From Ancalomicrobiaceae bacterium (lineage in GTDB: Bacteria > Pseudomonadota > Alphaproteobacteria > Rhizobiales > Ancalomicrobiaceae), in NCBI GenBank assembly GCA_031291595.1, contig JARLIU010000193.1, forward strand, positions 1 through 36,788: DNA of 36,788 nucleotides, given 5' to 3'. Numbering within the stretch: the first letter of the stretch is position 1; each line of letters opens with the position of its first letter. Of this stretch, positions 23,551-32,332 are shown piece after piece. Below the pieces are notes generated by a model. It was not told the origin of the DNA. It ran no database searches and was given only the letters and a program-made list of their open reading frames with translations. The position numbers were made by a program, and so were the translations under genes.

Positions 23551-24782
23551 GCGACATCCGGCCATCGCCGCAGCCAGCCATCGGACAGAAGCCGGCCATC
23601 GAACTGAAGCATGTCGACATTGTGTTTGCCGGCGACGGCCACAGCCGCCGCAAGGCGCTCGACATGATCGATGCGGGGGAAAGCCGTGAGGCCATCCTGA
23701 AAGCCAGCGGCGCCGTGCTCGGAGCGGCCGGAGTCAACCTGACGGTCGAAAAGGGGGAGATCTGCGTGCTGATGGGCCTGTCCGGCTCCGGCAAATCGAC
23801 GGTCTTGCGCGCCATCAACGGCCTCAATACCACAACGCGCGGCCAGATCCTGGTCAGCCACGAGGGCGAGACGGTCGACGTCGCCTCCTGCAGCCCGCGG
23901 GCGCTGCGCGACCTGCGGCAGAAGCGCGTCGCCATGGTATTCCAGCAGTTCGCGCTGCTCCCCTGGCGCACGGTCGGCGACAACGTCGGCTTCGGCCTCG
24001 AACTCGCCGGCATGCCCGTGGCCGAGCGCAAGAGCCAGGTGGCGCAGAAGCTCGCCATGGTCGGCCTCACGCAGTGGTCGGAGAAATTCGCGCATGAACT
24101 GTCCGGCGGCATGCAACAGCGCGTCGGTCTGGCACGCGCGTTTGCCACCGATCCGGACGTGCTGTTGATGGATGAGCCGTTTTCGGCGCTCGATCCGCTG
24201 ATCCGCGCCAAGTTGCAGGACGAACTGCTCATTCTGCAACGGCAAGTGAAGAAGACCATCGTCTTCGTCAGCCACGACCTGGACGAGGCGCTGAAGCTCG
24301 GCACCCATATCGCCATCATGGAGGGCGGACGCGTCGTGCAGTTCGGCCGGCCGGAGGATATCGTGCTGCATCCGGCCGATGACTACGTGCGCGAGTTCGT
24401 CGCCAACGTCAATCCGATGAACATCCTGACCGCCTACCACGTGATGCGCGACATGCGCGATCTGGCGGTCGAGGACGGCTGGGTGACGCTGCAGACGCGG
24501 CCGGCGCGGGTGCGGCTGCAGCTCGACGGCGCGCACAAGGTGATCACCGCCGAGGTCGACGGCCAGCCGGCGGATTGGCTGGCGAGCCGGGAGGCGAACC
24601 GGCCATTCCCCGAGCATCAGCCAATCGTGTTCTGGGCCAACGTCAATGCCCCCTTGCGCCACATCATCCGGGCGATGCAGAGAGATGCCGGGCCGGTCGC
24701 CGTGTTCGACGACGAGCATCGGCTGCTCGGCGTCATCGGCGTCCGCGACGTGCTGACCGCCGTGCTGCATCGCGAGGATTAG
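23547..24782 (+). CDS. choV: Choline ABC transporter ATP-binding protein
   Basis: A 411-residue ATPase of the ProV/OpuAA family. Walker A is GLSGSGKST (residues 77-85), the signature is LSGGMQ (185-190), Walker B is VLLMDEP (205-211), and the switch region is VFVSHDLDEA. A family-specific N-terminal part (KALDMIDAGESREAIL) precedes the nucleotide domain. The C-terminal region (about 285-411) is CBS-like, with AVFDDEHRLLGVIGVRDVL at its end, and could sense ionic strength or nucleotides. It powers ChoXW and overlaps choW by four bases. The HAD gene begins 10 bases downstream. Confidence 0.94.
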   Translation: MSDIRPSPQPAIGQKPAIELKHVDIVFAGDGHSRRKALDMIDAGESREAILKASGAVLGAAGVNLTVEKGEICVLMGLSGSGKSTVLRAINGLNTTTRGQILVSHEGETVDVASCSPRALRDLRQKRVAMVFQQFALLPWRTVGDNVGFGLELAGMPVAERKSQVAQKLAMVGLTQWSEKFAHELSGGMQQRVGLARAFATDPDVLLMDEPFSALDPLIRAKLQDELLILQRQVKKTIVFVSHDLDEALKLGTHIAIMEGGRVVQFGRPEDIVLHPADDYVREFVANVNPMNILTAYHVMRDMRDLAVEDGWVTLQTRPARVRLQLDGAHKVITAEVDGQPADWLASREANRPFPEHQPIVFWANVNAPLRHIIRAMQRDAGPVAVFDDEHRLLGVIGVRDVLTAVLHRED

Positions 24783-24792
24783 GACGACAGCA

Positions 24793-25497
24793 ATGGCGGT
24801 CCATGCAATCGAGACCATCGGCGTCGATGCCGACGATACGCTTTGGCATAACGAAGTGCATTTCCACGCGACGCAGGAGCGGCTTGCCGAACTCGTCGCC
24901 GACTACGCCGACCGCGAGGCGCTCGGCGCCCGGCTGATCGAGGTCGAGCATCGCAATGTCCGGCTGTACGGCTACGGCATCAAGGGCTTCACCCTGTCGA
25001 TGATCGAGGCGGCGATCGATCTGTCGAAGGGAGCCATCGGCGCGGCCCGCATCCGCGACATCATCGGCCTCGGCCAGGACATGCTGGCCACGCCGATCGA
25101 GCCGTTGCCGGGCGTCGCCGCAACGCTGGAGCAATTGCGCCGCGACTACCGGCTCGTGGTCATCACCAAGGGCGACCTCTTGGACCAGGAGGCGAAGATC
25201 GCCCGCTCCGGGCTCGGCGAGTTGGTCGACGACGTGTTCATCGTGTCGGAAAAGGCGCCGGAGGTGTATTTGCGCGCCTTCGGGAGCGAGGCCGGCGCGG
25301 CGCGGGCCGCGATGATCGGCAATTCGCTGAAATCCGACATCCTGCCCGCGCTCGTCGCCGGAGCCTGGGGCGTCCACATCCCCTATCACCTCACCTGGGC
25401 GCTCGAACATGTCGAGGAAGCGCCGGTGCATCCGCGCTTCCGCCGGCTTGACCAGTTCGATCAGGTGCCGGGCTGGCTGAAGGGGATCGGGGGCTAA
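24793..25497 (+). CDS. HAD-superfamily hydrolase in the choXWV operon
   Basis: A 234-residue cytoplasmic phosphatase-like protein. HAD motif I is GVDADDTLW (Asp12 nucleophile, Asp14 acid/base), motif II is VVITKGD, and motifs III/IV are in KAPEVYLRAF and IGNSLKSDILPAL. An alpha-helical cap lies between motifs I and II. It starts 10 bases after choV, so it is probably cotranscribed. A phosphatase for a choline-derived or phosphorylated compound is possible, but nothing in the sequence fixes the substrate. Confidence 0.85.
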   Translation: MAVHAIETIGVDADDTLWHNEVHFHATQERLAELVADYADREALGARLIEVEHRNVRLYGYGIKGFTLSMIEAAIDLSKGAIGAARIRDIIGLGQDMLATPIEPLPGVAATLEQLRRDYRLVVITKGDLLDQEAKIARSGLGELVDDVFIVSEKAPEVYLRAFGSEAGAARAAMIGNSLKSDILPALVAGAWGVHIPYHLTWALEHVEEAPVHPRFRRLDQFDQVPGWLKGIGG

Positions 25498-25686
25498 ACC
25501 GCCTTCGGGACGAACGTCGTGCCTACCACTCACCCGTCGCCGAGCGCACGCGCAGCAGCGGATCTCAAGGCCGCGAGCCGGCGGGGTGGCCGCAGACGGC
25601 AGCGGGCTCCCGCAGGCTGCTTTGGCGCAGGCATGCGCATGCCGTCGACCATAGGATGCGCGGGTGAACCGGATCCGAACGCCCGC

Positions 25687-26718
25687 TCAGCCGCGGCGGC
25701 GCGACTTTCGCTCGCGCGGCTCGGTCGTGTCGGCCGGCGGCGACACCAGTGGTCCCAGCCGCTCGATGATGGTGGCGACGCTGGGGCATTCACCCCGGCT
25801 GTGCGTGTCGATGGCGTGGCGCATGGCGGCGACATGGCCGGCCGAATTGCCGCAGCAGCCGCCGATGATGCGGGCGCCGACGTCGACGGCAAGGCGGGCG
25901 TAATCGGCCATCAGCTCCGGCGTACCGGAATAGACCACCTCCTCGGCAACAAAGCGCGGCACGCCGCAATTGGCCTTGGCGACGACGATGGCGTCGGGAT
26001 GCGTCTCCAGGATCGAGCGCACCGAGACCAGCAGGTCCGAGGCGCCGACGCCGCAATTGGCGCCGATGGCGATCGGCTTGGCGGCAAGCCCTTCGGCGAG
26101 ATCGCCGAGTGCCGGCGGGGTCATGCCCATCATGGTGCGGCCGGCGGTATCAAAACTGGCGGTCAGCACGAACGGCAATCCGACCTCTCTGGCCGCGGCG
26201 ACGGCGGCGCGCATCTCTTCCGGCGCCGACATGGTCTCGATCCAGGCGACGTCGACGCCCGCCTCTTTCAACGCCGCCATCTGTTCGGCAAAGACGGCGA
26301 CGGCCTCGGCTTCGGTGAGGACACCCAAGGGGGCGAACAGATCGCCGGTCGGGCCGACGGAGCCGGCAACGATCACCGGCCGCCCTGCACCATCCGCCAC
26401 CGAGCGGGCGATCTGCACGGCGGCCATGTTCAGTTCGCGCACCCGCGATTCGAGCTTGTGCAGCATCAGCCGGCGGGCATTGCAGCCAAACGTGTTGGTC
26501 AGGATGATGTCGGAGCCGGCATCGACGAAACTCTCAGCCAGCGCGCGGATCTTGTCCGGCTCATCGACGTTCCACAGTTCCGGACTATCGCCCGAAGTCA
26601 GCCCCATGGCGAACAGGTTGGTGCCGGTGGCGCCGTCGGCGAGCAGAACCGGCCGGCTGGCGAGCAGGGCTTCCAGAGCGTTCTGGGGGGAGGTCTCGGG
26701 GGCGTTCGGTTCGGACAT
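25687..26718 (-). CDS. Betaine/methyl donor:homocysteine S-methyltransferase-like protein
   Basis: A 343-residue TIM-barrel enzyme of the Pfam S-methyl_trans family. The N-terminus has LLADGATGTNLFAMGL, followed by DIILTNTFGCNARRL and GSVGPTGDL. Zinc ligands are Cys222 in GANCG and Cys288-Cys289 in GGCCGN. The family transfers methyl groups to homocysteine. In this setting glycine betaine is the likely donor, as in the rhizobial Bmt proteins, giving methionine and dimethylglycine. S-methylmethionine as donor cannot be excluded. It is convergent with the choXWV-HAD operon, 189 bases away. The ATG at 26718 (MSEPNA) starts the conserved region; a Lys/Arg tail ends the protein. Confidence 0.88.
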   Translation of the reverse strand: MSEPNAPETSPQNALEALLASRPVLLADGATGTNLFAMGLTSGDSPELWNVDEPDKIRALAESFVDAGSDIILTNTFGCNARRLMLHKLESRVRELNMAAVQIARSVADGAGRPVIVAGSVGPTGDLFAPLGVLTEAEAVAVFAEQMAALKEAGVDVAWIETMSAPEEMRAAVAAAREVGLPFVLTASFDTAGRTMMGMTPPALGDLAEGLAAKPIAIGANCGVGASDLLVSVRSILETHPDAIVVAKANCGVPRFVAEEVVYSGTPELMADYARLAVDVGARIIGGCCGNSAGHVAAMRHAIDTHSRGECPSVATIIERLGPLVSPPADTTEPRERKSRRRG

Positions 26719-26865
26719 CGGGCCTATCTCTCCGGCGGATCGGACCCGTGATATAGCGCGCCGAGGGTGGAGCCGCAAAGCTTCGGTTGGCGGAGACGGT
26801 GGAGAGATGCGGGTGCGCCGCTCAGATCGGTCCTGGCCGCTCCGACAGGTGGGCCTCCGACCCGC

Positions 26866-27540
26866 TCAGGTGGCGGCCCGGCCGACCACATAGGCGATGC
26901 CGGCATAGTGGCAGCCAGCAGCCACGGCGACGAAACTGTGCCAGATGGCGTTCTGGAACTTGAGGCTTTCCCACTTGTAGAACACGATGCCGGCCGAATA
27001 GACCAGCCCGCCGATCGCCACCAGGATCATCGTGGTCACCGGCAACGAAAAGACGATCGGCCGGATCGCCACGACCACAACCCAGCCGAGCAGCAAATAC
27101 AGCGCGGTCGACACCCGGTTCCACCGGCCGGGCAGGAACAGCTTCATCACGCTGCCGCCGATCGCGCCGGCCCACACCACCGCCAACAGCGCCACAGCCC
27201 AGAAACGATCGTCGATCTGCGACACCAGCGCGGTATAGGTGCCGGCGATCATGATGTAGATCGCAGCGTGATCGAACCGCCTGAGCAGCCATTTCAGCTG
27301 CGACGGCGGCGCCAGGTTGTAGGCGCAGGAAAAGCCGAACATCAGGAAGAAGCCGGCCGCGTAGATCGCGACCACGACGCCGTTGCCCGCTTCCCCGTGC
27401 GCGGCGATGCGCGAAAACAGCACGGCGAAGGCGATCAACCCGGCGACGATGGCGACGATATGCACCACACCGTCGGCGAGGAGTTCGCCCGGGCTATAGA
27501 GGCGCTTGAACGTCGGGACGTAGAATTTGGACAGCGTCAT
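26866..27540 (-). CDS. Hemolysin III / PAQR-family membrane protein
   Basis: A 224-residue integral membrane protein with about seven hydrophobic segments. Conserved PAQR residues are seen in ELLADGVVHIVAIVAGL, SCAYNLAP, RRFDHAAIYIMIAGTYTAL and IWHSFVAVAAGCHYAGI. The family includes bacterial TrhA, linked to membrane homeostasis; the hemolysin name is historical. The ATG at 27540 has GGAG six bases upstream. It has no evident tie to the neighbouring betaine genes. Confidence 0.9.
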   Translation of the reverse strand: MTLSKFYVPTFKRLYSPGELLADGVVHIVAIVAGLIAFAVLFSRIAAHGEAGNGVVVAIYAAGFFLMFGFSCAYNLAPPSQLKWLLRRFDHAAIYIMIAGTYTALVSQIDDRFWAVALLAVVWAGAIGGSVMKLFLPGRWNRVSTALYLLLGWVVVVAIRPIVFSLPVTTMILVAIGGLVYSAGIVFYKWESLKFQNAIWHSFVAVAAGCHYAGIAYVVGRAAT

Positions 27541-27887
27541 TGGCACTCCGAGGCGCAATGCCAATCCGGCAGCGTCCCGCGACTAAGGACTTGGATGGTG
27601 GCAACAGCGTGACCGGGACGGGTCGTAGCGCCATAGGCTCGGGGTGGCGGCGGTGCACGGGTTATATGCTGCCGCTGTCGCGCGATTTCGTCCGAAGTCG
27701 CGGGCATCGGCAGATGTGGCCGCAGCCGTTTCGACGTTCATCCGCAGACGTCCGCGCCCTCCGTCGCGCGCTGTCGGCATCCGGGCTTGTGCCTGGACGG
27801 TGGCCGCGGGGTGGCATACACCCGACGGATATCGGAAGCGGCGCGGCGCCCTGCCAATCGCTGCGAACGATCGTCCGGAGCCCAGCC
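27541..27887. other. Intergenic region between the PAQR and Gfo/Idh/MocA genes
   Basis: These 347 bases separate two divergent genes. No convincing reading frame, repeat or operator was found. The only clear signals are the two Shine-Dalgarno elements at its ends (GGAG for each gene). Confidence 0.5.
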
Positions 27888-28925
27888 ATGAACCCCACTC
27901 GCCTGCGTCTCGGCATCGTCGGCCTCGGCATGGCAGCGAAGCCGCATATAGCCGCGCTTGCCGATCTCGCCGAGACCATCGAAGTCGCCGGAGCCTTCTC
28001 CCCCTCCGCCGACCGCCGCGAAGCCTTTCACCTGACCACCGGCTGGCCGGTCGCCAATCGGCTCGACGCGCTGCTCGACGATCCCGCCATCGACGCCATG
28101 CTGGTCCTCACCCCGCCGACCACCCACCTCGACCTCGTCGAGTGCTGTGCCGCCGCCGGCAAGCACGTGCTGCTCGAAAAGCCGCTCGAAGTGACGTTGG
28201 CGCGCTCGCTCGCCTTGGTCGAGCGAATGGAGGCGGAGGGACTGCGGCTCGGCGTGGTCTTCCAGCATCGCTTCCGCCCGGTCGTGCGGCGGCTGCGCGA
28301 CGAACTGGCCGCCGGCGGCCTTGGCGAGATCATCGCCGCCTCGGTCGAGGTCCGCTGGTGGCGACCGCCCGCCTACTACGCCGAGACCGGGCGGGGCATG
28401 ATGGCGCGCGACGGCGGCGGGGTGCTGCTGACCCAGGCGATTCACACGCTCGACGTGTTCTCGACGCTTGTCGGCCTGCCCTCCGACGTGTCCGCGCATA
28501 CGCTGACCAGCCCGATGCGGCGGATCGACACCGAGGATGTCGTCGCCGCGGCGCTGCGCTTTCCCAATGGCGCAATCGGCACGCTCGGCGCCACCACCGC
28601 CGCCTACCCCGGCTTTCCCGAGCGCATCGAGTTGACCGGCATCCATGGGACCGCCACGCTCAAGGGCAACAGCCTTAAGATCAACCGCCACGACGGCAGC
28701 GTCGAGCAGATCTCCGGCGACGGGCCGACCGGCGGCGGGGCCGATCCGATGGCATTCGACCACGGCCCGCACCGTGACTTGCTCGCCGAATTTGCCGAGG
28801 CGATCGCCATCGGCCGCGATCCGGAAACCTCCGGCCGTTCGTCGCTCGCCGTCCACCGCCTGATCGACGCGATCCTGCGCTCCGCCGCCGGCGGCCGGCC
28901 GGTGGCGCTCGTCACCGACCCCTGA
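27888..28925 (+). CDS. Gfo/Idh/MocA-family dehydrogenase
   Basis: A 345-residue NAD(P)-dependent dehydrogenase. The Rossmann motif is GIVGLGMAAKPH (residues 9-20), and the EKP signature is LLEKPLEVT (95-103). The C-terminal alpha/beta substrate domain contains GGGVLLTQAIHTLDVF with the typical catalytic His. The family oxidises sugars, inositols and related polyols; the substrate here is unknown. The start has CCGGAG upstream. A YiaK-type dehydrogenase follows 32 bases later on the same strand, so the two probably act in one pathway. Confidence 0.9.
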   Translation: MNPTRLRLGIVGLGMAAKPHIAALADLAETIEVAGAFSPSADRREAFHLTTGWPVANRLDALLDDPAIDAMLVLTPPTTHLDLVECCAAAGKHVLLEKPLEVTLARSLALVERMEAEGLRLGVVFQHRFRPVVRRLRDELAAGGLGEIIAASVEVRWWRPPAYYAETGRGMMARDGGGVLLTQAIHTLDVFSTLVGLPSDVSAHTLTSPMRRIDTEDVVAAALRFPNGAIGTLGATTAAYPGFPERIELTGIHGTATLKGNSLKINRHDGSVEQISGDGPTGGGADPMAFDHGPHRDLLAEFAEAIAIGRDPETSGRSSLAVHRLIDAILRSAAGGRPVALVTDP

Positions 28926-28957
28926 CATCCGCCGTTCGCTGCTTTCGAGGATCCACC

Positions 28958-29959
28958 TTGCCGACGCTCGCGCCCGAGACGCTTTCCGCCGAGTTCCGCC
29001 GCTGTCTGACCGCAGTCGGTTTCGACGCGGCTGCAGCGGTCGAACTCGCCGGCATCTTCCTCGACAATACGCTTGCCGGCGTGCCGTCGCACGGCGTCAA
29101 CCGCTTCCCGCGCTTCATCGCGCAGGTCCGCGCCGGACATGTCGACCCCACGGCTCAGCCGGAGCGCGGTCTCTCCCTCGGGGCGCTCGAACGCTGGAGC
29201 GGCAATGGCGGCGCCGGGCCCCTGGCGGCGCGCCGGATGATGACCCGCGCCACGGAACTGGCGGGCACCCACGGCGTCGGCGTCGTCGCGCTCGCCAACA
29301 CCAATCACTGGATGCGCGGTGGCACCTTTGCGTACGAGGCGGCGGAACGCGGATTTTTCGCCATCTGCTGGACCAATACCATTGCGCTGATGCCTCCCTG
29401 GGGCGCGGTGACGCCGACGATCGGCAACAATCCGCTGGTGGTCGCGGTTCCTGGCGAGCCGGTGACGCTGGTCGACATGGCGATGTCGCTGTATTCGTAC
29501 GGCGCGCTCGAACGCCAGCGTCTCGCCGGCCGGCAACTCGAGGCCGACGGTGGCTACGACCTCGACGGCCATCTGACCCGTGATCCCGCGGCGATCGAGG
29601 CGAGCCGGCGTCTGCTGCCGGCCGGCCTGTGGAAGGGCTCGTCGCTGGCGATCGTCCTCGACATGGCGGCGGCCCTGATGTCCGGCGGACTGGCGACCGT
29701 CGCCATTACCGAGGACCGGCCGGAGGAGAGCCTGATCTCGCAGGTATTTCTCGCCGTCGATCTCGGCCGACTGGTCGACAGTGCCGAGCGCGACGCGACG
29801 CTCGCCCGCATCCGCGACCACATCACCGGCTCGACCCCGGTCGATCCGGCTCGCCCGGTGCGCCTGCCCGGCCATGAACTGGCGGAGCGCATCGCCCGGC
29901 AGCGGCGCGACGGCATCGAGGTCGACGACGCCATCTGGGCGCGCATCCGCGCGCTCTGA
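28958..29959 (+). CDS. Ldh2/YiaK-family 2-oxoacid dehydrogenase
   Basis: A 333-residue member of the malate/L-lactate dehydrogenase 2 family. The conserved N-terminal GVPSHGVNRFPRF contains the probable catalytic His45, and ANTNHWMRGGTFAYEAAE (residues 113-130) matches E. coli YiaK (2,3-diketo-L-gulonate reductase). It probably reduces or oxidises a 2-oxo/2-hydroxy acid with NAD(P)H. The start is TTG at 28958 with GAGGA 6-7 bases upstream. It is linked to the upstream Gfo/Idh/MocA gene, and the pair could oxidise a sugar acid. It is convergent with the helicase gene, with an 18-base gap. Confidence 0.88.
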   Translation: MPTLAPETLSAEFRRCLTAVGFDAAAAVELAGIFLDNTLAGVPSHGVNRFPRFIAQVRAGHVDPTAQPERGLSLGALERWSGNGGAGPLAARRMMTRATELAGTHGVGVVALANTNHWMRGGTFAYEAAERGFFAICWTNTIALMPPWGAVTPTIGNNPLVVAVPGEPVTLVDMAMSLYSYGALERQRLAGRQLEADGGYDLDGHLTRDPAAIEASRRLLPAGLWKGSSLAIVLDMAAALMSGGLATVAITEDRPEESLISQVFLAVDLGRLVDSAERDATLARIRDHITGSTPVDPARPVRLPGHELAERIARQRRDGIEVDDAIWARIRAL

Positions 29960-29977
29960 ACTGTTGAGCGCGCTGGT

Positions 29978-32047
29978 TCAGCGCCACATGCCGCGCATCC
30001 GCGAGCCGATGTCGACCCGCACGCCGTGAGCCGGCGATCGGGCAACCGGGTCCGCCTCGGCCGCCGGCCATGTCGTGCGCGTGAACAACCCGATGAGCGC
30101 ATTCGGAATGAAGCGCGTCCGCGAGGCATAGACATGCCGGTCGCCCTGCCGGCTCTGGCCGTGGGTGAAGAAGCGCTGCGGCACCATCAAATGCAACTCG
30201 TCCTTCGCCCGCGTCATGGCGACATACAGCAGCCGCCGCTCCTCTTCGATCTCGGCCGTTTCGCCGGCGCCGAGATCCGACGGAATGCAGCCGTCGACGA
30301 CGTTCAAGACGAACACCGACTTCCACTCCCGCCCCTTGGCCGAATGCACGGTCGACAGGATCAGGTAGTCGTCGTCGCGCGAGGCAGCGCCGGCCTCGTC
30401 GCTGGTCGCGTCCGGCGGATCGAGGGTCAACTCGGTGAGGAAGCGCTGGCGCGACGGATAGCCGGCGGCGATCTGTTCGAGTTGCAGCAGATCGGCCTGA
30501 CGCACGTGGGCTTCCTCGTGGATCCGCTCAAGATGCGGCTCGTACCACAGCCGCGCCTGTTCGATCTCAGCCGGCCAGCCGGCGCGGCCCGACCGCAGGG
30601 CCGCGACGGTGTCGACGAAGCTACGCCAATCCGCGCCGGCGCGGGCCGGTGCCGACGCGGTGACGAGCGCCGTAACCGGATCCGCCGCCTCGGCCATGAC
30701 GTCGAGCACTTTTTGCGCCGAGCCCGGACCGACCCCGGGAATGAGCTGCATGATGCGGAACCCCGCGACCCGGTCGCGCGGGTTCTCGACGAAGCGGAGC
30801 ATCGCCAGCAGGTCCTTGACGTGGGCGGCGTCGAGGAACTTCAGCCCGCCGAACTTGACGAAGGGGATATTGCGACGGGTCAGTTCGACCTCAAGCGGGC
30901 TCGAGTGCTGCGACGTCCGGAACAGCACCGCCTGCTGCTTCAGGGCGGAACCGGTTTCGCGGTTCGCCAGCACCTGTTCGGCGATATAGCGGGCCTGATC
31001 GGCTTCGTCGCGCACTGCCACCAGTCGCGGCCGCTCGGCCGCGGTGCGGTCGGTCCACAGGTTCTTGGTGAAACGTTCGGCGGCCAGATCGATCACCGCG
31101 TTGGCGGCAGCCAGTATAGGCTGGGTCGAGCGATAGTTGCGCTCGAGCGTGACGATCTCGGCCGGCGGGGTGAATTGGGCGGGAAAGTCGAGAATGTTGC
31201 GCACCGTCGCCGCGCGGAACGAATAGATCGACTGAGCATCATCGCCAACCACCGTGAGGCCCTGCCCAGCCGGCTTCAAGGCCAAGAGGATCGACGACTG
31301 CAGCCGGTTGGTATCCTGGTATTCGTCGACGAGGACGTGATCGAAGCGGCCGCCGATATCCGCGGCGAGGATCGGCTCGCGCATCGTCTGGGCCCAATAC
31401 AGCAGCAGATCGTCGTAATCGAGCACGTTCTGGCTCTGCTTGGCGTCGACGTAAGCCGCGAACAGCTGCCGCAACTCGTTGCCCCAGGCGGCGCACCAGG
31501 GGAACGAGGTTCTGAGAACGTCGTCGATCGGTTGTTCGGCGTTGACGCAGCGCGAGTAGATCGCCAGGCACGTGCCTTTGGTCGGAAACCGCGACTCGGT
31601 GCGGGAAAATCCAAGCTCGTGCCGGATCAGGTTCATCAGATCGGCGGAATCCTCGCGATCATGGATGGTGAAGGCCGGGTCGAGGCCGATCTCGATGGCA
31701 TAGTCGCGCAGCAGCCGGGCGCCGATGCCGTGGAACGTCCCGGCCCAGGTGAGCGCCTCGGTCATCAGCGCCGCCTTGTCGCCGAGCGCGCGGCGGGCAA
31801 TGCGCCCGACCCGTTGCGCCATCTCCGTGGCGGCACGTCGCGAGAAGGTCATCAGGAGGACGCGGCGCGGGTCGGCGCCATTGACGATCAGATGCGCCAC
31901 CCGGTGCGCCAGCGTGTCGGTCTTGCCCGATCCGGCGCCGGCGATCACCAGCAGCGGCGATGCCGGAGCGGTATCGCCGTCGTGAATGCCGTGTTCGACG
32001 GCCTTTCGCTGTTGCGGATTCAAGGTCGCGAGATAGGCAGCGGACAT
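29978..32047 (-). CDS. UvrD/Rep-family ATP-dependent DNA helicase
   Basis: A 689-residue superfamily 1A helicase with 3'-5' polarity expected. Motifs in order: Q motif LNPQQRKAV, Walker A GAGSGKT (37-43), Ia LMTFSRRAATEM, motif II DEYQDTN (241-247), motif III GDDAQSIYSFRAA (268-280), IV LERNYRS, V STVHSAKGREW and VI LYVAMTRAKDELHL. Length fits short UvrD-like helicases. UvrD itself is longer (about 720-780), and this protein lacks the extended C-terminal Tudor-like region. It is a lone gene; repair or recombination is the likely role. Confidence 0.92.
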   Translation of the reverse strand: MSAAYLATLNPQQRKAVEHGIHDGDTAPASPLLVIAGAGSGKTDTLAHRVAHLIVNGADPRRVLLMTFSRRAATEMAQRVGRIARRALGDKAALMTEALTWAGTFHGIGARLLRDYAIEIGLDPAFTIHDREDSADLMNLIRHELGFSRTESRFPTKGTCLAIYSRCVNAEQPIDDVLRTSFPWCAAWGNELRQLFAAYVDAKQSQNVLDYDDLLLYWAQTMREPILAADIGGRFDHVLVDEYQDTNRLQSSILLALKPAGQGLTVVGDDAQSIYSFRAATVRNILDFPAQFTPPAEIVTLERNYRSTQPILAAANAVIDLAAERFTKNLWTDRTAAERPRLVAVRDEADQARYIAEQVLANRETGSALKQQAVLFRTSQHSSPLEVELTRRNIPFVKFGGLKFLDAAHVKDLLAMLRFVENPRDRVAGFRIMQLIPGVGPGSAQKVLDVMAEAADPVTALVTASAPARAGADWRSFVDTVAALRSGRAGWPAEIEQARLWYEPHLERIHEEAHVRQADLLQLEQIAAGYPSRQRFLTELTLDPPDATSDEAGAASRDDDYLILSTVHSAKGREWKSVFVLNVVDGCIPSDLGAGETAEIEEERRLLYVAMTRAKDELHLMVPQRFFTHGQSRQGDRHVYASRTRFIPNALIGLFTRTTWPAAEADPVARSPAHGVRVDIGSRMRGMWR

Positions 32048-32332
32048 GGCGCTCGAATCGGGTGCGAGTTAGCCTAGGACAGCACCATGTTTCGCTTCTG
32101 TTCGCAACCACGCGACCCCAAGCGGATCTCGGCCAGAAGCGCCGACCGCGGACAGGCTCGTCGCGCCGACATCGCCAAGGTCTGCCCTCAGCCGCAGCAT
32201 TTCCTCGGCAGAGCGACTGGCGAAGGGCGACGTCCCCTGGCCGCTGCAGCGGACGGAGCCGACGCCCTTCGTCAAGCTGGCATACATATCCGAAGGTTCT
32301 GCCGCGAGCAGCCTGCTTCGGATCGGTCGACC
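32048..32332. other. Intergenic region between the helicase and aldolase genes
   Basis: These 285 bases lie upstream of the helicase and downstream of the sugar operon. Short frames are present but none has recognisable composition or a convincing Shine-Dalgarno. No terminator hairpin with a T-run is evident for the sugar operon. Confidence 0.45.

Noticed and set aside
30026-32077. 683-codon plus-strand frame opposite the helicase
   Set aside because: The opposite strand has all UvrD motifs in order; this frame is a GC-driven shadow.
32069-32287. 72-codon minus-strand frame between the helicase and aldolase
   Set aside because: No family resemblance, no good Shine-Dalgarno, and composition like other shadow frames.
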